A stretch of 64,000 bases of DNA from Candidatus Terraquivivens tengchongensis. GTDB lineage: Archaea; Thermoproteota; Nitrososphaeria_A; Caldarchaeales; Wolframiiraptoraceae. The position numbers and the translations under genes are program-made. The stretch is from assembly GCA_023268355.1 (NCBI GenBank), contig JALNJK010000003.1:145516-209515 (forward strand), written 5' to 3'. Below are positions 35,465 through 45,421 of this stretch, one piece after another. Positions within the stretch are counted from its first letter, which is position 1; each line of letters begins with the position of its first letter. Below the pieces are notes generated by a model. It searched no databases. It saw only the letters and a program-made list of their open reading frames with translations, and was not told the DNA's origin.

Positions 35465-36640
35465 ATGGCTCGAAGGTCGTCTACTGAGGCGATTCATGGG
35501 CACGGATATCTGGATCGTGAAAGGGGGGTATTTAAGGTTCCGATATACCAGACCGCCGTATTCGAGTACCCGGATTCCGTAACAGGAGGGCCTAGGCTCA
35601 GCGATCGTGGCCTGGACCTCAAGTACAGTAGAGAGGAGAATCATACCGTTAGGGCTCTTGAAAAGATTCTGGGAAAGCTCGAGAGAGGCGTTGATTGTCT
35701 CGCTTTTGGGAGCGGGATGGCCGCGATCGTGGCAACGTATCTTTCAAAGCTCAAGGCCGGATCGAAAGTTCTAGTCCCGCTAGAGTGTTATGGGACCACG
35801 CAGGAGTTTGCTCAAAACCTCTCGAAGTTTGGTGTTGAATGCATTCTCGCTAGGTCCGACACGGACGAGTTTCTTGAGAGGCTTGGGGATGGTATTTCGC
35901 TCACACTTGTCGAGACCCTCACGAACCCTATGGTGAGGGTTATTGACGTCAAAGAGATCGCCAAGAGATGCGCCGAGCTCGGAGTACCGTTGATCGTTGA
36001 TAACACTTTCTCTACACCGCTACTCTACAACCCGCTCGATGATGGTGCTTGGGTCACGGTTCACAGCTTGACGAAGTACATCGCAGGTCATAATGATGTT
36101 GTTGGCGGTGCGGTAATCATGGGAAGTGAGGAGGATGCGGAGGTTCTTTGGAACTGGAGGAGAAAGCTCGGATCGATCATGAGCCCATTCGATGCGTTTC
36201 TCACGATACGTGGAGTGGCAACCCTTGAGGCGAGGTTTGAAAAGCAGGCGAGGAGCGCCCTCGAGATAGCAGAGTTCCTTGAAGATCATCCAAAGATCGA
36301 GAAGGTATATTATCCAGGGCTCTCGAGCAGCCCGTACAAGAGCATCGCAGACAGAATCTTCAAGCGACGGCTTTATGGAGGGGTTTTAAGCTTCAAGGTG
36401 AGGGGAGGCCAAAGGGAGGCGCTCGAGGTTCTCAGGGGCACGGAGCTGATCAAGCCCTCGCCGAGCTTGGGCGGCGTCGAGTCCCTCTTAACCTACCCAA
36501 TCTGGACCGCGGCCAAGAACATGAGCAGGGAGCAGATGAAGATGCTTGAGATAAGTGAGAACCTTCTCAGATTATCGGTTGGTCTTGAAGATGTTGAGGA
36601 CTTGAAGGAGGACTTAGGTAAAGCTCTCTCGAGGGTTTAG
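35465..36640 (+). CDS. Trans-sulfuration-family PLP enzyme (cystathionine gamma-synthase/lyase type)
   Basis: 391 residues from ATG 35465. A TATA-like TTATAAATG (about 35420-35428) overlaps ATG 35426, so the later start is preferred; it also fits the family N-terminus (STEAIHGH). Motifs: PIYQTAVFEYPD, GSGMAAIVATYL, DNTFSTPLLYNPL and the PLP lysine in VHSLTKYIAGHNDVVGG. Reactions in the family include cystathionine synthesis or cleavage and methionine gamma-lysis; the exact one cannot be told. Codon use differs from neighbours (Ile mostly ATC, Leu CTC). Confidence 0.88.
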   Translation: MARRSSTEAIHGHGYLDRERGVFKVPIYQTAVFEYPDSVTGGPRLSDRGLDLKYSREENHTVRALEKILGKLERGVDCLAFGSGMAAIVATYLSKLKAGSKVLVPLECYGTTQEFAQNLSKFGVECILARSDTDEFLERLGDGISLTLVETLTNPMVRVIDVKEIAKRCAELGVPLIVDNTFSTPLLYNPLDDGAWVTVHSLTKYIAGHNDVVGGAVIMGSEEDAEVLWNWRRKLGSIMSPFDAFLTIRGVATLEARFEKQARSALEIAEFLEDHPKIEKVYYPGLSSSPYKSIADRIFKRRLYGGVLSFKVRGGQREALEVLRGTELIKPSPSLGGVESLLTYPIWTAAKNMSREQMKMLEISENLLRLSVGLEDVEDLKEDLGKALSRV

Positions 36641-36740
36641 CTTTCTGTAGACAGTACGACAATAATGTCTGAGTATGATTCTTACCTATCTCTCCACTTT
36701 AGGTTAAAGGTTACTTGAAGGATGTCTTGAATGGGTGAAG

Positions 36741-38096
36741 ATGGAGACAATTTTAAGGCACTATTTGAGGGAGGATGTTACAAGAGAAATTTCAAGATTC
36801 TGCTCCGGTAGATGGGCCGCGTTAGAATGCCGGTCAGGCGGCGATAGTCGAACTTTCTACAGATATTGGCCTAACGGGAGACCACTCACAATCAAAGAGC
36901 CCGCCGATATTAAGAGGTTGATCAACAAGTTCGGAAATAGGGTGATGAGGACAATTTATGGATCGGCGAATATCTATAAGAAGCTGGAGCAGAGGGAAGA
37001 CGTATCCGCCGAGGATAATATTCTCATGAGCACACCAAGCTGGGATGTTGATGGTTCTCTAGAGGAGGTAGAGTTGATCAAAGAGGCGGCTAAGATACTC
37101 ATCGAGACTCTCAGAAGCGAGGGCGTCGAAAAGTCCATCTACTTGGTCTGGTCGGGGCGGGGAATCCACGTTCACCTGAATGAAAAGGCAGTGAGTGGCG
37201 AGATATGGAGGAGGGGACCGCTGAGGGTCTCTTTTGCGATAGCTGAGTATGTTCTCATGCGCGCAAGAGACGGGCTTGAAAAAGTATGCGAGAGATCTAG
37301 ATCGCCTGATAGAAGGCTTAAGATTGAGAACCTAATGGATATCCAGAGGGTTTTCACGGCACCCCTAAGCCTTCACCGCGAGCTCGATCTTGTCGCCATA
37401 ACGATCAAGCCTAACGACCTAGAGAACTTCAAGCTTGACTGGGCCAAGATCGAGAACTTCAGATATTGGAGTGGATGGAATGGGTTTGAGGATGGTGAAG
37501 GTGATGAGCTGGCGCTAAGAGCTCTTGCCGAGATCAAGAGCGACTCGAGGACGATGGTTGGTGAAGAAGAGGCCGCCCCGCTCGCTCGAGTTGGTCATGT
37601 TGGCAGGTTCCAAGTCATGGGCCTTCTCCAGGCAGCAAGATACTATGTGCTGAAGGGCGATCTAGAGCTCGCCAAATCGTTCGGCCTGAATAGAGCGATA
37701 TTTTATGCTTGGGCGAAGAAGCATGGTGTAACCGCGAGGAGGTTTGGAGGTAGTATGAGGGTTGGTCAGCTTGCCGAGAAGGAGGAAGTTGAAGAAAAAG
37801 TAGGAGATGAGGTCGCTTATCGATCTCGGAGTGGATACTTCACGATAGGTGGACAGATTCAGAGGCCCACGGATTTTCATAGAATGATAGCGGCAAGGTT
37901 CGGACCGAGCTTCGAGAAGTTCTGGAATGCCGCCATCAAGTACGTTAAAAGTTTCCCGGAGAATGTTCTCAAGAGTCAGCGTGACTTCTACGAGAAGATC
38001 TACTTACCCGTTAGAGATTGTCCGGAGAAGATCCTTGAGCAGATAGAGCGTGACCAAAAGAGCTCAAGCCTCAATAAATCTCAAGATCCAACATAA
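36741..38096 (+). CDS. Divergent archaeo-eukaryotic primase (PriS-like) with C-terminal helical region
   Basis: 451 residues. The primase core motifs are present: STPSWDVDGS supplies the metal-binding DxD near residues 102-104, VWSGRGIHVHL is the second motif near 138-146, and QRVFTAPLSLHRELDLVAI near 202-220 matches the third region of archaeal PriS. It lacks the clustered Cys of the classical PriS zinc knob. Residues about 290-330 include a helix-turn-helix-like stretch (DLELAKSFGLNRAIFYAWAKKHG), and 340-450 form an extra domain. Start could also be GTG 36735. It shares ATC/CTC-rich codon use with the upstream PLP gene. Chromosomal priming, repair or a mobile-element origin are all possible. 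Confidence 0.75.
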   Translation: METILRHYLREDVTREISRFCSGRWAALECRSGGDSRTFYRYWPNGRPLTIKEPADIKRLINKFGNRVMRTIYGSANIYKKLEQREDVSAEDNILMSTPSWDVDGSLEEVELIKEAAKILIETLRSEGVEKSIYLVWSGRGIHVHLNEKAVSGEIWRRGPLRVSFAIAEYVLMRARDGLEKVCERSRSPDRRLKIENLMDIQRVFTAPLSLHRELDLVAITIKPNDLENFKLDWAKIENFRYWSGWNGFEDGEGDELALRALAEIKSDSRTMVGEEEAAPLARVGHVGRFQVMGLLQAARYYVLKGDLELAKSFGLNRAIFYAWAKKHGVTARRFGGSMRVGQLAEKEEVEEKVGDEVAYRSRSGYFTIGGQIQRPTDFHRMIAARFGPSFEKFWNAAIKYVKSFPENVLKSQRDFYEKIYLPVRDCPEKILEQIERDQKSSSLNKSQDPT

Positions 38097-38244
38097 CCTC
38101 ACGACTATCTGATGAGTTCAGTCTTAATAGATGGAGGTCGTATGTCAGGGTATCTCAAAAAGCAATGCGGCGGCTTTTACAACTTATATGAGCATCCATT
38201 CTTAAAATTAGCTTTAATTGGCACAATAATGATTTTGTTTTTAG

Positions 38245-39462
38245 ATGCTGAGGTTTGCTAAGAGGATACCGGATAGATGCTCAGGATACAATACGTGCGA
38301 GGAGATAGTGGCATGCCCTGCTGGAAAGCTATTCTCAGAAGATCTGTGCTTCGGTTGCGGCGCATGCCAGTTAGCATGTCCAGGGAATGCTGTTAGGATG
38401 CTCAAGAGGACAAAAACAAAGGATGTCGAGATCAAAGTAAATGCTGAAAGATTCTGGGTGCCGGAAAGGATTACCATAAAGGCAGCTTTGGAGTTTATCG
38501 GGTATAAGTTCTCAAGCTTTCCAGAGAAGGATAGCATATTTGCTCCATGTTCTGTCGGAGGTTGCTATTCTTGTGCAGTGCTGGTTAATGGCGAACTCAT
38601 GCCGAGCTGCGTCACGGGTATTAAGGAGGGTATGGAAATATCAACGGAGCTTCCGGAAGACTATGTTCCAAAAAGGATAGTGCACAGTTGGATGGGCCAT
38701 CCCGTTGGCGGCGTAGGAACGCCTTGGTGGTTAAAAGGTGATAGATACATAGAGGTTGCATGCTTTGCATGCGGATGCAACCTAAGGTGTCCGCAATGCC
38801 AAAACTGGACGACGACTTACTGCGGTAAGGATAGAGCTCTATCACCTTTCGAGGCGGCGAGAATAACAACTTACATGAGAAAGGTATACCGAGTGAACAG
38901 GATGGCAATATCGGGAGGCGAAAGCACGCTCAATAGAAGATGGCTCCTAAATTACGTTAAAGCATTAAAGGAGTTAAACCAAGATAGCGATGCAAGGATA
39001 CACATAGACACGAACGCAACGATACTTACGAGGGATTACATAGACGCGCTAGTCGATGCAGGAATGACTGACATAGGACCTGACCTTAAGGGGCTGAAGG
39101 TCGAAACTTTCATGAGGATAACAGGCATAGAGAACCGTGAACTCGCCGAGAGGTACCTAAGAACATCTTGGGATGCATTTAGGTACCTAGTAGACAACTA
39201 CAAAGAAAGATTGTTCATAGGCATCGGCATACCTTACAACAGAGTGCTCATTAGCATGGAGGAGATAATAAGGATCGGCGAGGAGGTTGCGAAGATAGAC
39301 GATAGCGTACAAGTCTGTGTCCTCGACTACAGGCCAGAGTTTAGGAACGTCAAGATCCCAAGACCTAGCTATACGGAGATGCTGGATGTTTGGAAGGCAT
39401 TGAAGGGGGTTGGACTCAAGACGGTGATATGCCAAACGTCCCATGGCCACATAGGTCCTTAA
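38245..39462 (+). CDS. Radical SAM enzyme fused to a 4Fe-4S and a 2Fe-2S ferredoxin-like domain
   Basis: 405 residues. Residues 1-50: Cys 12, 18 and 24, then a CxxCxxCxxxCP cluster (35, 38, 41, 45). Residues about 90-135: Cys 102, 107, 110 and 122, spacing C-x4-C-x2-C-x11-C, as in [2Fe-2S] domains of the CoxS and SdhB kind. From 170: the SAM-radical motif Cx3Cx2C (178, 182, 185) in ACGCNLRCPQCQNW, then ISGGEST and HIDTNAT strands of the barrel, related to the AmmeMemoRadiSam partner type. Two electron-carrier domains on one radical enzyme suggest an internal wire. Substrate unknown. Confidence 0.85.
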   Translation: MLRFAKRIPDRCSGYNTCEEIVACPAGKLFSEDLCFGCGACQLACPGNAVRMLKRTKTKDVEIKVNAERFWVPERITIKAALEFIGYKFSSFPEKDSIFAPCSVGGCYSCAVLVNGELMPSCVTGIKEGMEISTELPEDYVPKRIVHSWMGHPVGGVGTPWWLKGDRYIEVACFACGCNLRCPQCQNWTTTYCGKDRALSPFEAARITTYMRKVYRVNRMAISGGESTLNRRWLLNYVKALKELNQDSDARIHIDTNATILTRDYIDALVDAGMTDIGPDLKGLKVETFMRITGIENRELAERYLRTSWDAFRYLVDNYKERLFIGIGIPYNRVLISMEEIIRIGEEVAKIDDSVQVCVLDYRPEFRNVKIPRPSYTEMLDVWKALKGVGLKTVICQTSHGHIGP

Positions 39463-39467
39463 AATTT

Positions 39468-40211
39468 CTAAACCTTTATCTTAAGTATTCTCATGGCGTT
39501 CTCCATCGTAATCTCTTCCACCTTCTCCAATGAAATCCCTTTTATCCTGCTCACCACCTCTGCGGATATCCTTACGTTGGATGGAGTGTTCACGGTACCA
39601 GGAACAGGAGACAGAGCAGGAGCGTCAGATTCCAGCAAGATGTTCTCTAAAGGCACTTTGTTCACGAGTTTTTGTTTCTGAGTACTCCTAACAACGGAGG
39701 GCGGTATGCTGAAGAAATAGCCCTTTTCGAATCCAATCAACGAATGTGACGCCGAACCATCAAATGCGTGCATTATCACATTCTTCGCACCACACTCTAC
39801 TAACATTTCTAACGCATACTTTCCAGCACTCCTGGAGTGTACTATTAACGGAAGGTCTAGATTCAAGGACAGCTCTATGAATTCTTTAAAGACCTTTCTT
39901 TGCAACTCTTTATCAGGTCTGACGTTTACATGAAAGTCAAGACCGACCTCTCCTATGGCGACGATCTTCTTAGCACTCTTCTCTATCAAAGAGAATACAT
40001 CCTCATAACCATCAAGCTTGTACGGCATTATTCCTAATGACGGAAAGATCGTTTTGTAATCGGACACCTCTAATGCTTTTAAACAATCCTCATACCCAAG
40101 CCCAGATGTTACAATTATAGCTACTCCAGACCTCTTAGCGTCCTCTACCACTTTTGCTAGGTTTGCCTTTATGGCCTCATCTGTCAGGTGGCAGTGCACA
40201 TCGACGAGCAT
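39468..40211 (-). CDS. tatD: TatD-family metal-dependent hydrolase/deoxyribonuclease
   Basis: 247 residues. Metal ligands DVHCHLTD, GEVGLDFH, VHSR, MHAFDG and ESDAPAL appear in the TatD order of a TIM-barrel amidohydrolase. These are 3'-5' exonucleases or phosphodiesterases. Convergent with the radical SAM gene, 5 bp apart. Confidence 0.9.
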   Translation of the reverse strand: MLVDVHCHLTDEAIKANLAKVVEDAKRSGVAIIVTSGLGYEDCLKALEVSDYKTIFPSLGIMPYKLDGYEDVFSLIEKSAKKIVAIGEVGLDFHVNVRPDKELQRKVFKEFIELSLNLDLPLIVHSRSAGKYALEMLVECGAKNVIMHAFDGSASHSLIGFEKGYFFSIPPSVVRSTQKQKLVNKVPLENILLESDAPALSPVPGTVNTPSNVRISAEVVSRIKGISLEKVEEITMENAMRILKIKV

Positions 40212-40263
40212 CGCTCTTAACCTAGGTTTACGCTTAAATACGCATCATCATCTTAAAAATTTT

Positions 40264-40338
40264 GGGCCCGTGGCCTAGAATGGATAGGGCGGCGGCCTCC
40301 TAAGCCGTAAGTCGTGGGTTCGAATCCCACCGGGCCCG
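40264..40338 (+). tRNA. tRNA-Arg (anticodon CCT)
   Basis: Acceptor GGGCCCG/CGGGCCC, anticodon loop CTCCTAA giving CCT, T arm GTGGG-TTCGAAT-CCCAC, discriminator G. No intron and no encoded CCA. Confidence 0.96.
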
Positions 40339-40455
40339 CTATCATATCACACAAAATCTCCACTTCTATGGAGGCCTGGTGCATCTCGAAGGAAATGTAA
40401 AACCAAGAACTTTCATAACTTCATTATATGCCAGTCTTAAATAAAAAGAAGGAGT

Positions 40456-40821
40456 TTAGCGTGGAGTAAGCGATTTTTCCACATGAGTAACTGTTCTTAG
40501 TGCGGCTATCTTCTGCATGTAATGTGATGCTACGAGTATCGCTCCCCACACTGTTAAAGTCACGACGGACATTGTTATGCCTACCGTGAGCATTTCATGG
40601 AGCATTACTGGTATCTCAACCGGGTTTGCCATAGCCGTCAGGAACGGCGGCCAAGGAACGACCTCGCCATGCCAGACGTGTTCGACAGCCAGCAATATCA
40701 CTCCGCCCCAAAGCAATACGTTGAGGATCCAGAGTTTAATTTTTCCAGCCAAGTTTCGTGCAGTCTTTTGGACGAGCGATGTTATGATCGCCAGCACCAT
40801 CGGAACTAGAAAGCACGCCAT
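40456..40821 (-). CDS. Small membrane protein, paralogue of the divergent neighbour
   Basis: 121 residues with three membrane helices. It shares a pattern with the protein starting at 40893: an aromatic-WG-x4 block, then EHVWHG (here) against DHVMGY (there), a loop with Glu, then a long hydrophobic helix ending in a short basic tail. The shared acidic-His-Val inside the membrane could bind a metal or haem. The gene is read away from its partner across a 71-bp promoter region. No known family recognised. Confidence 0.6.
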   Translation of the reverse strand: MACFLVPMVLAIITSLVQKTARNLAGKIKLWILNVLLWGGVILLAVEHVWHGEVVPWPPFLTAMANPVEIPVMLHEMLTVGITMSVVTLTVWGAILVASHYMQKIAALRTVTHVEKSLTPR

Positions 40822-40892
40822 CTTTACACCCTCTGTAATACTAAATTTAAGAATAGTAACACCTATATAAACGTAACATTAAGCTTAAGCTT

Positions 40893-41183
40893 ATGTGGCT
40901 CGTAGTGTTGGCGATGGCGGCTACCCTCTCGACAGCGATCTGGTACTCCAAAGCTGAAAATGACGTCTATATGTTAAAGCTGTTGAGCCTAATATTCTGG
41001 GGCGCGACTATAATGGTCTTCATTGACCACGTCATGGGCTACCTCATGGAGGGTGGAGCATTCCTCGAGATGTCCGTTGAAGCTACTGTTCTCGGCTTCA
41101 TCCTTCTAATATTTGCGTTGATAGTCTGGGAAATAGTGTTGATAATCAAAGACCCTAAGGGTGTGCTGCGCAAAAGCGGATAA
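40893..41183 (+). CDS. Small membrane protein, paralogue of the divergent neighbour
   Basis: 96 residues with three membrane helices (MWLVVLAMAATLSTAIWY, LLSLIFWGATIMVFIDHVMG, LGFILLIFALIVWEIVLII). The FWGATIMVFIDHV helix mirrors LWGGVILLAVEHV in the opposite gene, so the pair arose by duplication and inversion. Function unknown; transport or membrane sensing are guesses. Confidence 0.6.
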   Translation: MWLVVLAMAATLSTAIWYSKAENDVYMLKLLSLIFWGATIMVFIDHVMGYLMEGGAFLEMSVEATVLGFILLIFALIVWEIVLIIKDPKGVLRKSG

Positions 41184-41276
41184 TCGACCGCAATATTTTC
41201 TTAACATTTTTTATACAAAAGACGACTGGTGAAAGGCTTAAGGAGAAGCTTTTTTAATAAATAAGCGACCGCGGTT

Positions 41277-41349
41277 GGCCGCGGTGAGGTAGCGGTTAGC
41301 CTTCCGGCCTGTGGAGCCGGCTGCCTGGGTTCGAATCCCAGCCGCGGCC
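41277..41349 (+). tRNA. tRNA-His (anticodon GTG)
   Basis: Acceptor GCCGCGG/CCGCGGC, anticodon arm CCGGC-CTGTGGA-GCCGG, T arm CTGGG-TTCGAAT-CCCAG. A G before position 1 (41277) faces C at 41349, the extra G-1 pair that identifies histidine tRNA. Confidence 0.97.
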
Positions 41350-41440
41350 CTTTTACCTAAAACAGTCGAAGGTGTATGAAAAGCAAAAGGCTTATAGTTG
41401 ACATTTAAGTTCTAGGAACGTTTTAAACATATTTATGCAA

Positions 41441-41452
41441 AATATATATAAA
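41441..41452 (+). promoter_or_regulatory. Likely TATA box of the 16S rRNA transcript
   Basis: AATATATATAAA stands in an AT-rich stretch between tRNA-His and the 16S leader. A start about 25 bp downstream would be near 41475, just before the leader hairpin that begins at 41483, and would include the 5' arm of the processing stem. Confidence 0.55.
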
Positions 41453-41482
41453 CAGGCGATGATTACAATAATGTGCGAAACT

Positions 41483-41568
41483 CCACGGCTCGACGGCGGT
41501 ACCGCCCTCGAACGTATAGGGGCGTGAAAGCCCATCAGATGTAAGGGCGGCCTCCTAGCCGTGGGACA
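41483..41568 (+). ncRNA. Candidate H/ACA-type guide RNA in the 16S leader
   Basis: CCACGGCT (41483-41490) pairs with AGCCGTGG (41557-41564) as a lower stem, CCGCCCT (41502-41508) pairs with AGGGCGG (41544-41550) as an upper stem, and an inner GGGC/GCCC hairpin (41520-41533) caps it. ACA stands at 41566-41568, 15 nt after the upper stem, the spacing typical of archaeal H/ACA guides. The pocket strands CGACGGC and CCTCCT are complementary to 42709-42715 and 42697-42702 of 16S rRNA in the right order, but with 6 unpaired target bases instead of 2. It may be a guide, or a leader that pairs with 16S during folding. Confidence 0.4.
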
Positions 41569-41603
41569 AGATGAGGACCTAAGCGTTAGGATGCTTGGGT
41601 CTA

Positions 41604-41658
41604 ACTATGGGTTTTCAGCCCCCACAAATTCCTAGGGATGCGGCGTACTTCTCCAGGC
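41604..41658 (+). other. 5' half of the 16S rRNA processing stem (bulge-helix-bulge)
   Basis: 41604-41621 pairs perfectly (18 bp) with 43234-43251; CCAC (41622-41625) pairs with GTGG (43227-43230); AAA at 41626-41628 is the 5' bulge; TTCCTAGGGA (41629-41638) pairs with TCCCTAGGAA (43217-43226); TTCTCCAGGC (41649-41658) pairs with GCCTGGAGAA (43205-43214). The 3-nt bulge, 4-bp helix, 3-nt bulge is the exact site for the archaeal tRNA-splicing endonuclease. Confidence 0.93.
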
Positions 41659-41660
41659 TT

Positions 41661-43186
<1,526 letters not shown>

Positions 43187-43204
43187 CCGTTAATGTGCTT
43201 CCCT

Positions 43205-43251
43205 GCCTGGAGAACGTCCCTAGGAAGTGGAAAGGGCTGAAAACCCATAGT
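43205..43251 (+). other. 3' half of the 16S rRNA processing stem (bulge-helix-bulge)
   Basis: Pairs with 41604-41658 as described there; AAA at 43231-43233 is the 3' bulge. Cutting at both bulges would free a circularisable pre-16S, as in other archaea. Confidence 0.93.
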
Positions 43252-43443
43252 CTTTATGATTTTTACACAAAACTTCCATCACAAAAGATGCGAGAGTTAT
43301 TCCGAAGGTAATGAGGTATTTTCAACTTACTGCCATTTTATCAACTTAGAAAAGAAGAACCTACGGATTAAGTTCAAGCTTTTGCGAAACTTCAAGTCCA
43401 TTTGTAGCTTTTTAGCTTGACTAGGATTGTATCTACCTGTTAA

Positions 43444-43803
43444 TTAAATTCCTCCAGCCCTGAACAACCCGAGCTCGAACCTTCTCCTAAATGCTTCGTT
43501 GAAGTTTTCATCCCCACTACTGTACAATTCAACCTCACATATTGAGATGTATCCAGAAAGGCCGCTTGAGCGAAATGCAGGCTGCTCCTTTATCGGTAAG
43601 CTTGTGTAAGAGAGCTTAGCAAGGATGTTTACGCCCTCTTTCTCTGCGGATACGTTCCAAGCCTGTTTTCCACTCTTTTCTATGTTTTTTATATGTGCGC
43701 CATAGTTAGTGAGAACACGTTTAATATCATCCAGTAGGGTGCTTGGGTTACAAAAGCCGTATGCCTTTTTGAATATGAGCCGCATATACAAATTATGATT
43801 CAT
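43444..43803 (-). CDS. Hypothetical protein, 119 residues
   Basis: A soluble alpha/beta protein (YMRLIFKKAYGFCNPSTLLDDIKRVLTNYGAHIKNIEKSG, then a strand-rich half ending in FRRRFELGLFRAGGI). No motif recognised. AT-rich flanks and a clean frame support a real gene. A 151-bp gap with no visible feature lies upstream. Confidence 0.5.
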   Translation of the reverse strand: MNHNLYMRLIFKKAYGFCNPSTLLDDIKRVLTNYGAHIKNIEKSGKQAWNVSAEKEGVNILAKLSYTSLPIKEQPAFRSSGLSGYISICEVELYSSGDENFNEAFRRRFELGLFRAGGI

Positions 43804-43954
43804 AGTGCAATATAACTTTTTAACGCTGTTATTTTAACGACAGCTAAGTCGTGCTATGTGTCTCGATTATGGTTGTGGGCAAAAGTGGTTTTATTCCAAC
43901 TTCATCGTTGTCCTTCTCGCCCGTTATAATCCACAAAAGTTATGTTCAACATGT

Positions 43955-44245
43955 TTAGAACTTTCTAAGCTTTAAAGATATTTGCTTCAGCAAGTCGCGT
44001 ACGAGTCTGTCACAACTTTCCCTACCGACAAGTAGGACATTCCAATCTTTAAACATCCTCGAAAGTTTTACCTCAAACTTTGGATTTGAGTGACAAATAA
44101 CTTTTACAAAGCCTAACTCGCGTAGAGGACACTTCGGTGACGGACATACTATCTTGTAATATTCTTCCCCAATCCTTTCTATGATAAGCGAAGAGACATC
44201 AACAGTTGCACCACAAATACAGGATAAGTTTCTTTCAGTCACCAT
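43955..44245 (-). CDS. Small Cys-containing hypothetical protein
   Basis: 96 residues. CICG near the start and CPSPKC about 23 residues later could form a zinc ribbon; the second half is basic and helical (KDWNVLLVGRESCDRLVRDLLKQISLKLRKF). Divergent from rfcS. Function unknown. Confidence 0.5.
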   Translation of the reverse strand: MVTERNLSCICGATVDVSSLIIERIGEEYYKIVCPSPKCPLRELGFVKVICHSNPKFEVKLSRMFKDWNVLLVGRESCDRLVRDLLKQISLKLRKF

Positions 44246-44357
44246 CTTAGTAACCTAAATAAAAAGTAATGTAATATAAAAGTATAGATTCAAAATAGTA
44301 AGACTTCCCAAAGTAACCTTTATTATACGTCGTTATACCAATCAAGCTGGTTGTGGG

Positions 44358-45332
44358 TTGTCTACGGTAAGTATGCTGCCTTGGATTGAAAAGTATAGAC
44401 CCACGACACTCGACGAGATAGTAAACCAGCATGAGGTAGTTTCCAGCCTAAAAAACATACTTAAGACAAAGGCAGTTCCACATATGCTGTTCACGGGACC
44501 ACCCGGCACAGGGAAGACTGCGACAGCTCATGCATTTGCAAGAGATCTGTATGGTGAGGGTTACATAAAAGATGGTCTATTTGTGGAAATCAACGCGTCC
44601 GATGAACGAGGCATAGCAACGATTCGTGAAAAGGTAAAGATGTACGCGAGGTCTATTCCATTCAGTGGTGTGGGCTTCAGGATACTTCTCTTGGATGAAA
44701 GTGACCAGCTTACGGATGACGCTCAACATGCTTTTAGACGTGTGATGGAGCAATTCTCTTCGACGTGCAGGTTCATACTCGTGGCCAATTATAGCAACAG
44801 AATAATCGAACCGATACAATCAAGATGTGCAGTCTTTAGGTTCAAACCTCTTACGAAGACCGATGTGGCATCCCATTTGAAGAAGATAGCTAAGTCAGAA
44901 GGTTTGGAGATAGACGACGAGGCAATCGATGCCATATATGACTTCGCGCAGGGAGATATGAGAAAATGCATAAACATCCTACAAGCGGCCTCTACGCTCG
45001 GAAAGAAGGTAGATGAAAAAGCTGTTTACACAGTTATAGGGTATGTGAGTAGGGGCGATGTAAGGAGAATACTAGAATACGCAATGTCTGGCAAGTTCGT
45101 AGAAGCAAGGGACGCCCTCAGGGCTATTCTATACCTGCAAGGAATAGCTGGTAGAGACCTCATCTCAGCAATATACAGGGAGATTTTTGCACTCAATATC
45201 TCAGAGGAATCAAAAGTTGAGCTACTCGACATCCTGGGCGAGGTTGACTACAGGATAGCGGAGGGCGCATCGGAAGAAGTACAGATTATGAGTTTCCTTG
45301 CTAAACTAGCTACAATGGCCAAAAAGAAATAA
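44358..45332 (+). CDS. rfcS: Replication factor C small subunit
   Basis: 324 residues. LPWIEKYRPTTLDEIV, Walker A GPPGTGKTATA, Walker B LLLDESDQL (the E of DEAD-type is D-E-S-D here), the SRC motif QSRCAVFRF and a C-terminal collar. It loads the sliding clamp onto DNA with RfcL. Starts at TTG 44358 or ATG 44373. Confidence 0.95.
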   Translation: MSTVSMLPWIEKYRPTTLDEIVNQHEVVSSLKNILKTKAVPHMLFTGPPGTGKTATAHAFARDLYGEGYIKDGLFVEINASDERGIATIREKVKMYARSIPFSGVGFRILLLDESDQLTDDAQHAFRRVMEQFSSTCRFILVANYSNRIIEPIQSRCAVFRFKPLTKTDVASHLKKIAKSEGLEIDDEAIDAIYDFAQGDMRKCINILQAASTLGKKVDEKAVYTVIGYVSRGDVRRILEYAMSGKFVEARDALRAILYLQGIAGRDLISAIYREIFALNISEESKVELLDILGEVDYRIAEGASEEVQIMSFLAKLATMAKKK

Positions 45333-45421
45333 TGAGAAATCTATCCTTTCATTGAATAATGGCCTTTCTTTTAAACAAGTAAGCTACCTGAGGTCATTAA
45401 CAATACTGGGAAGAAAAGCCT

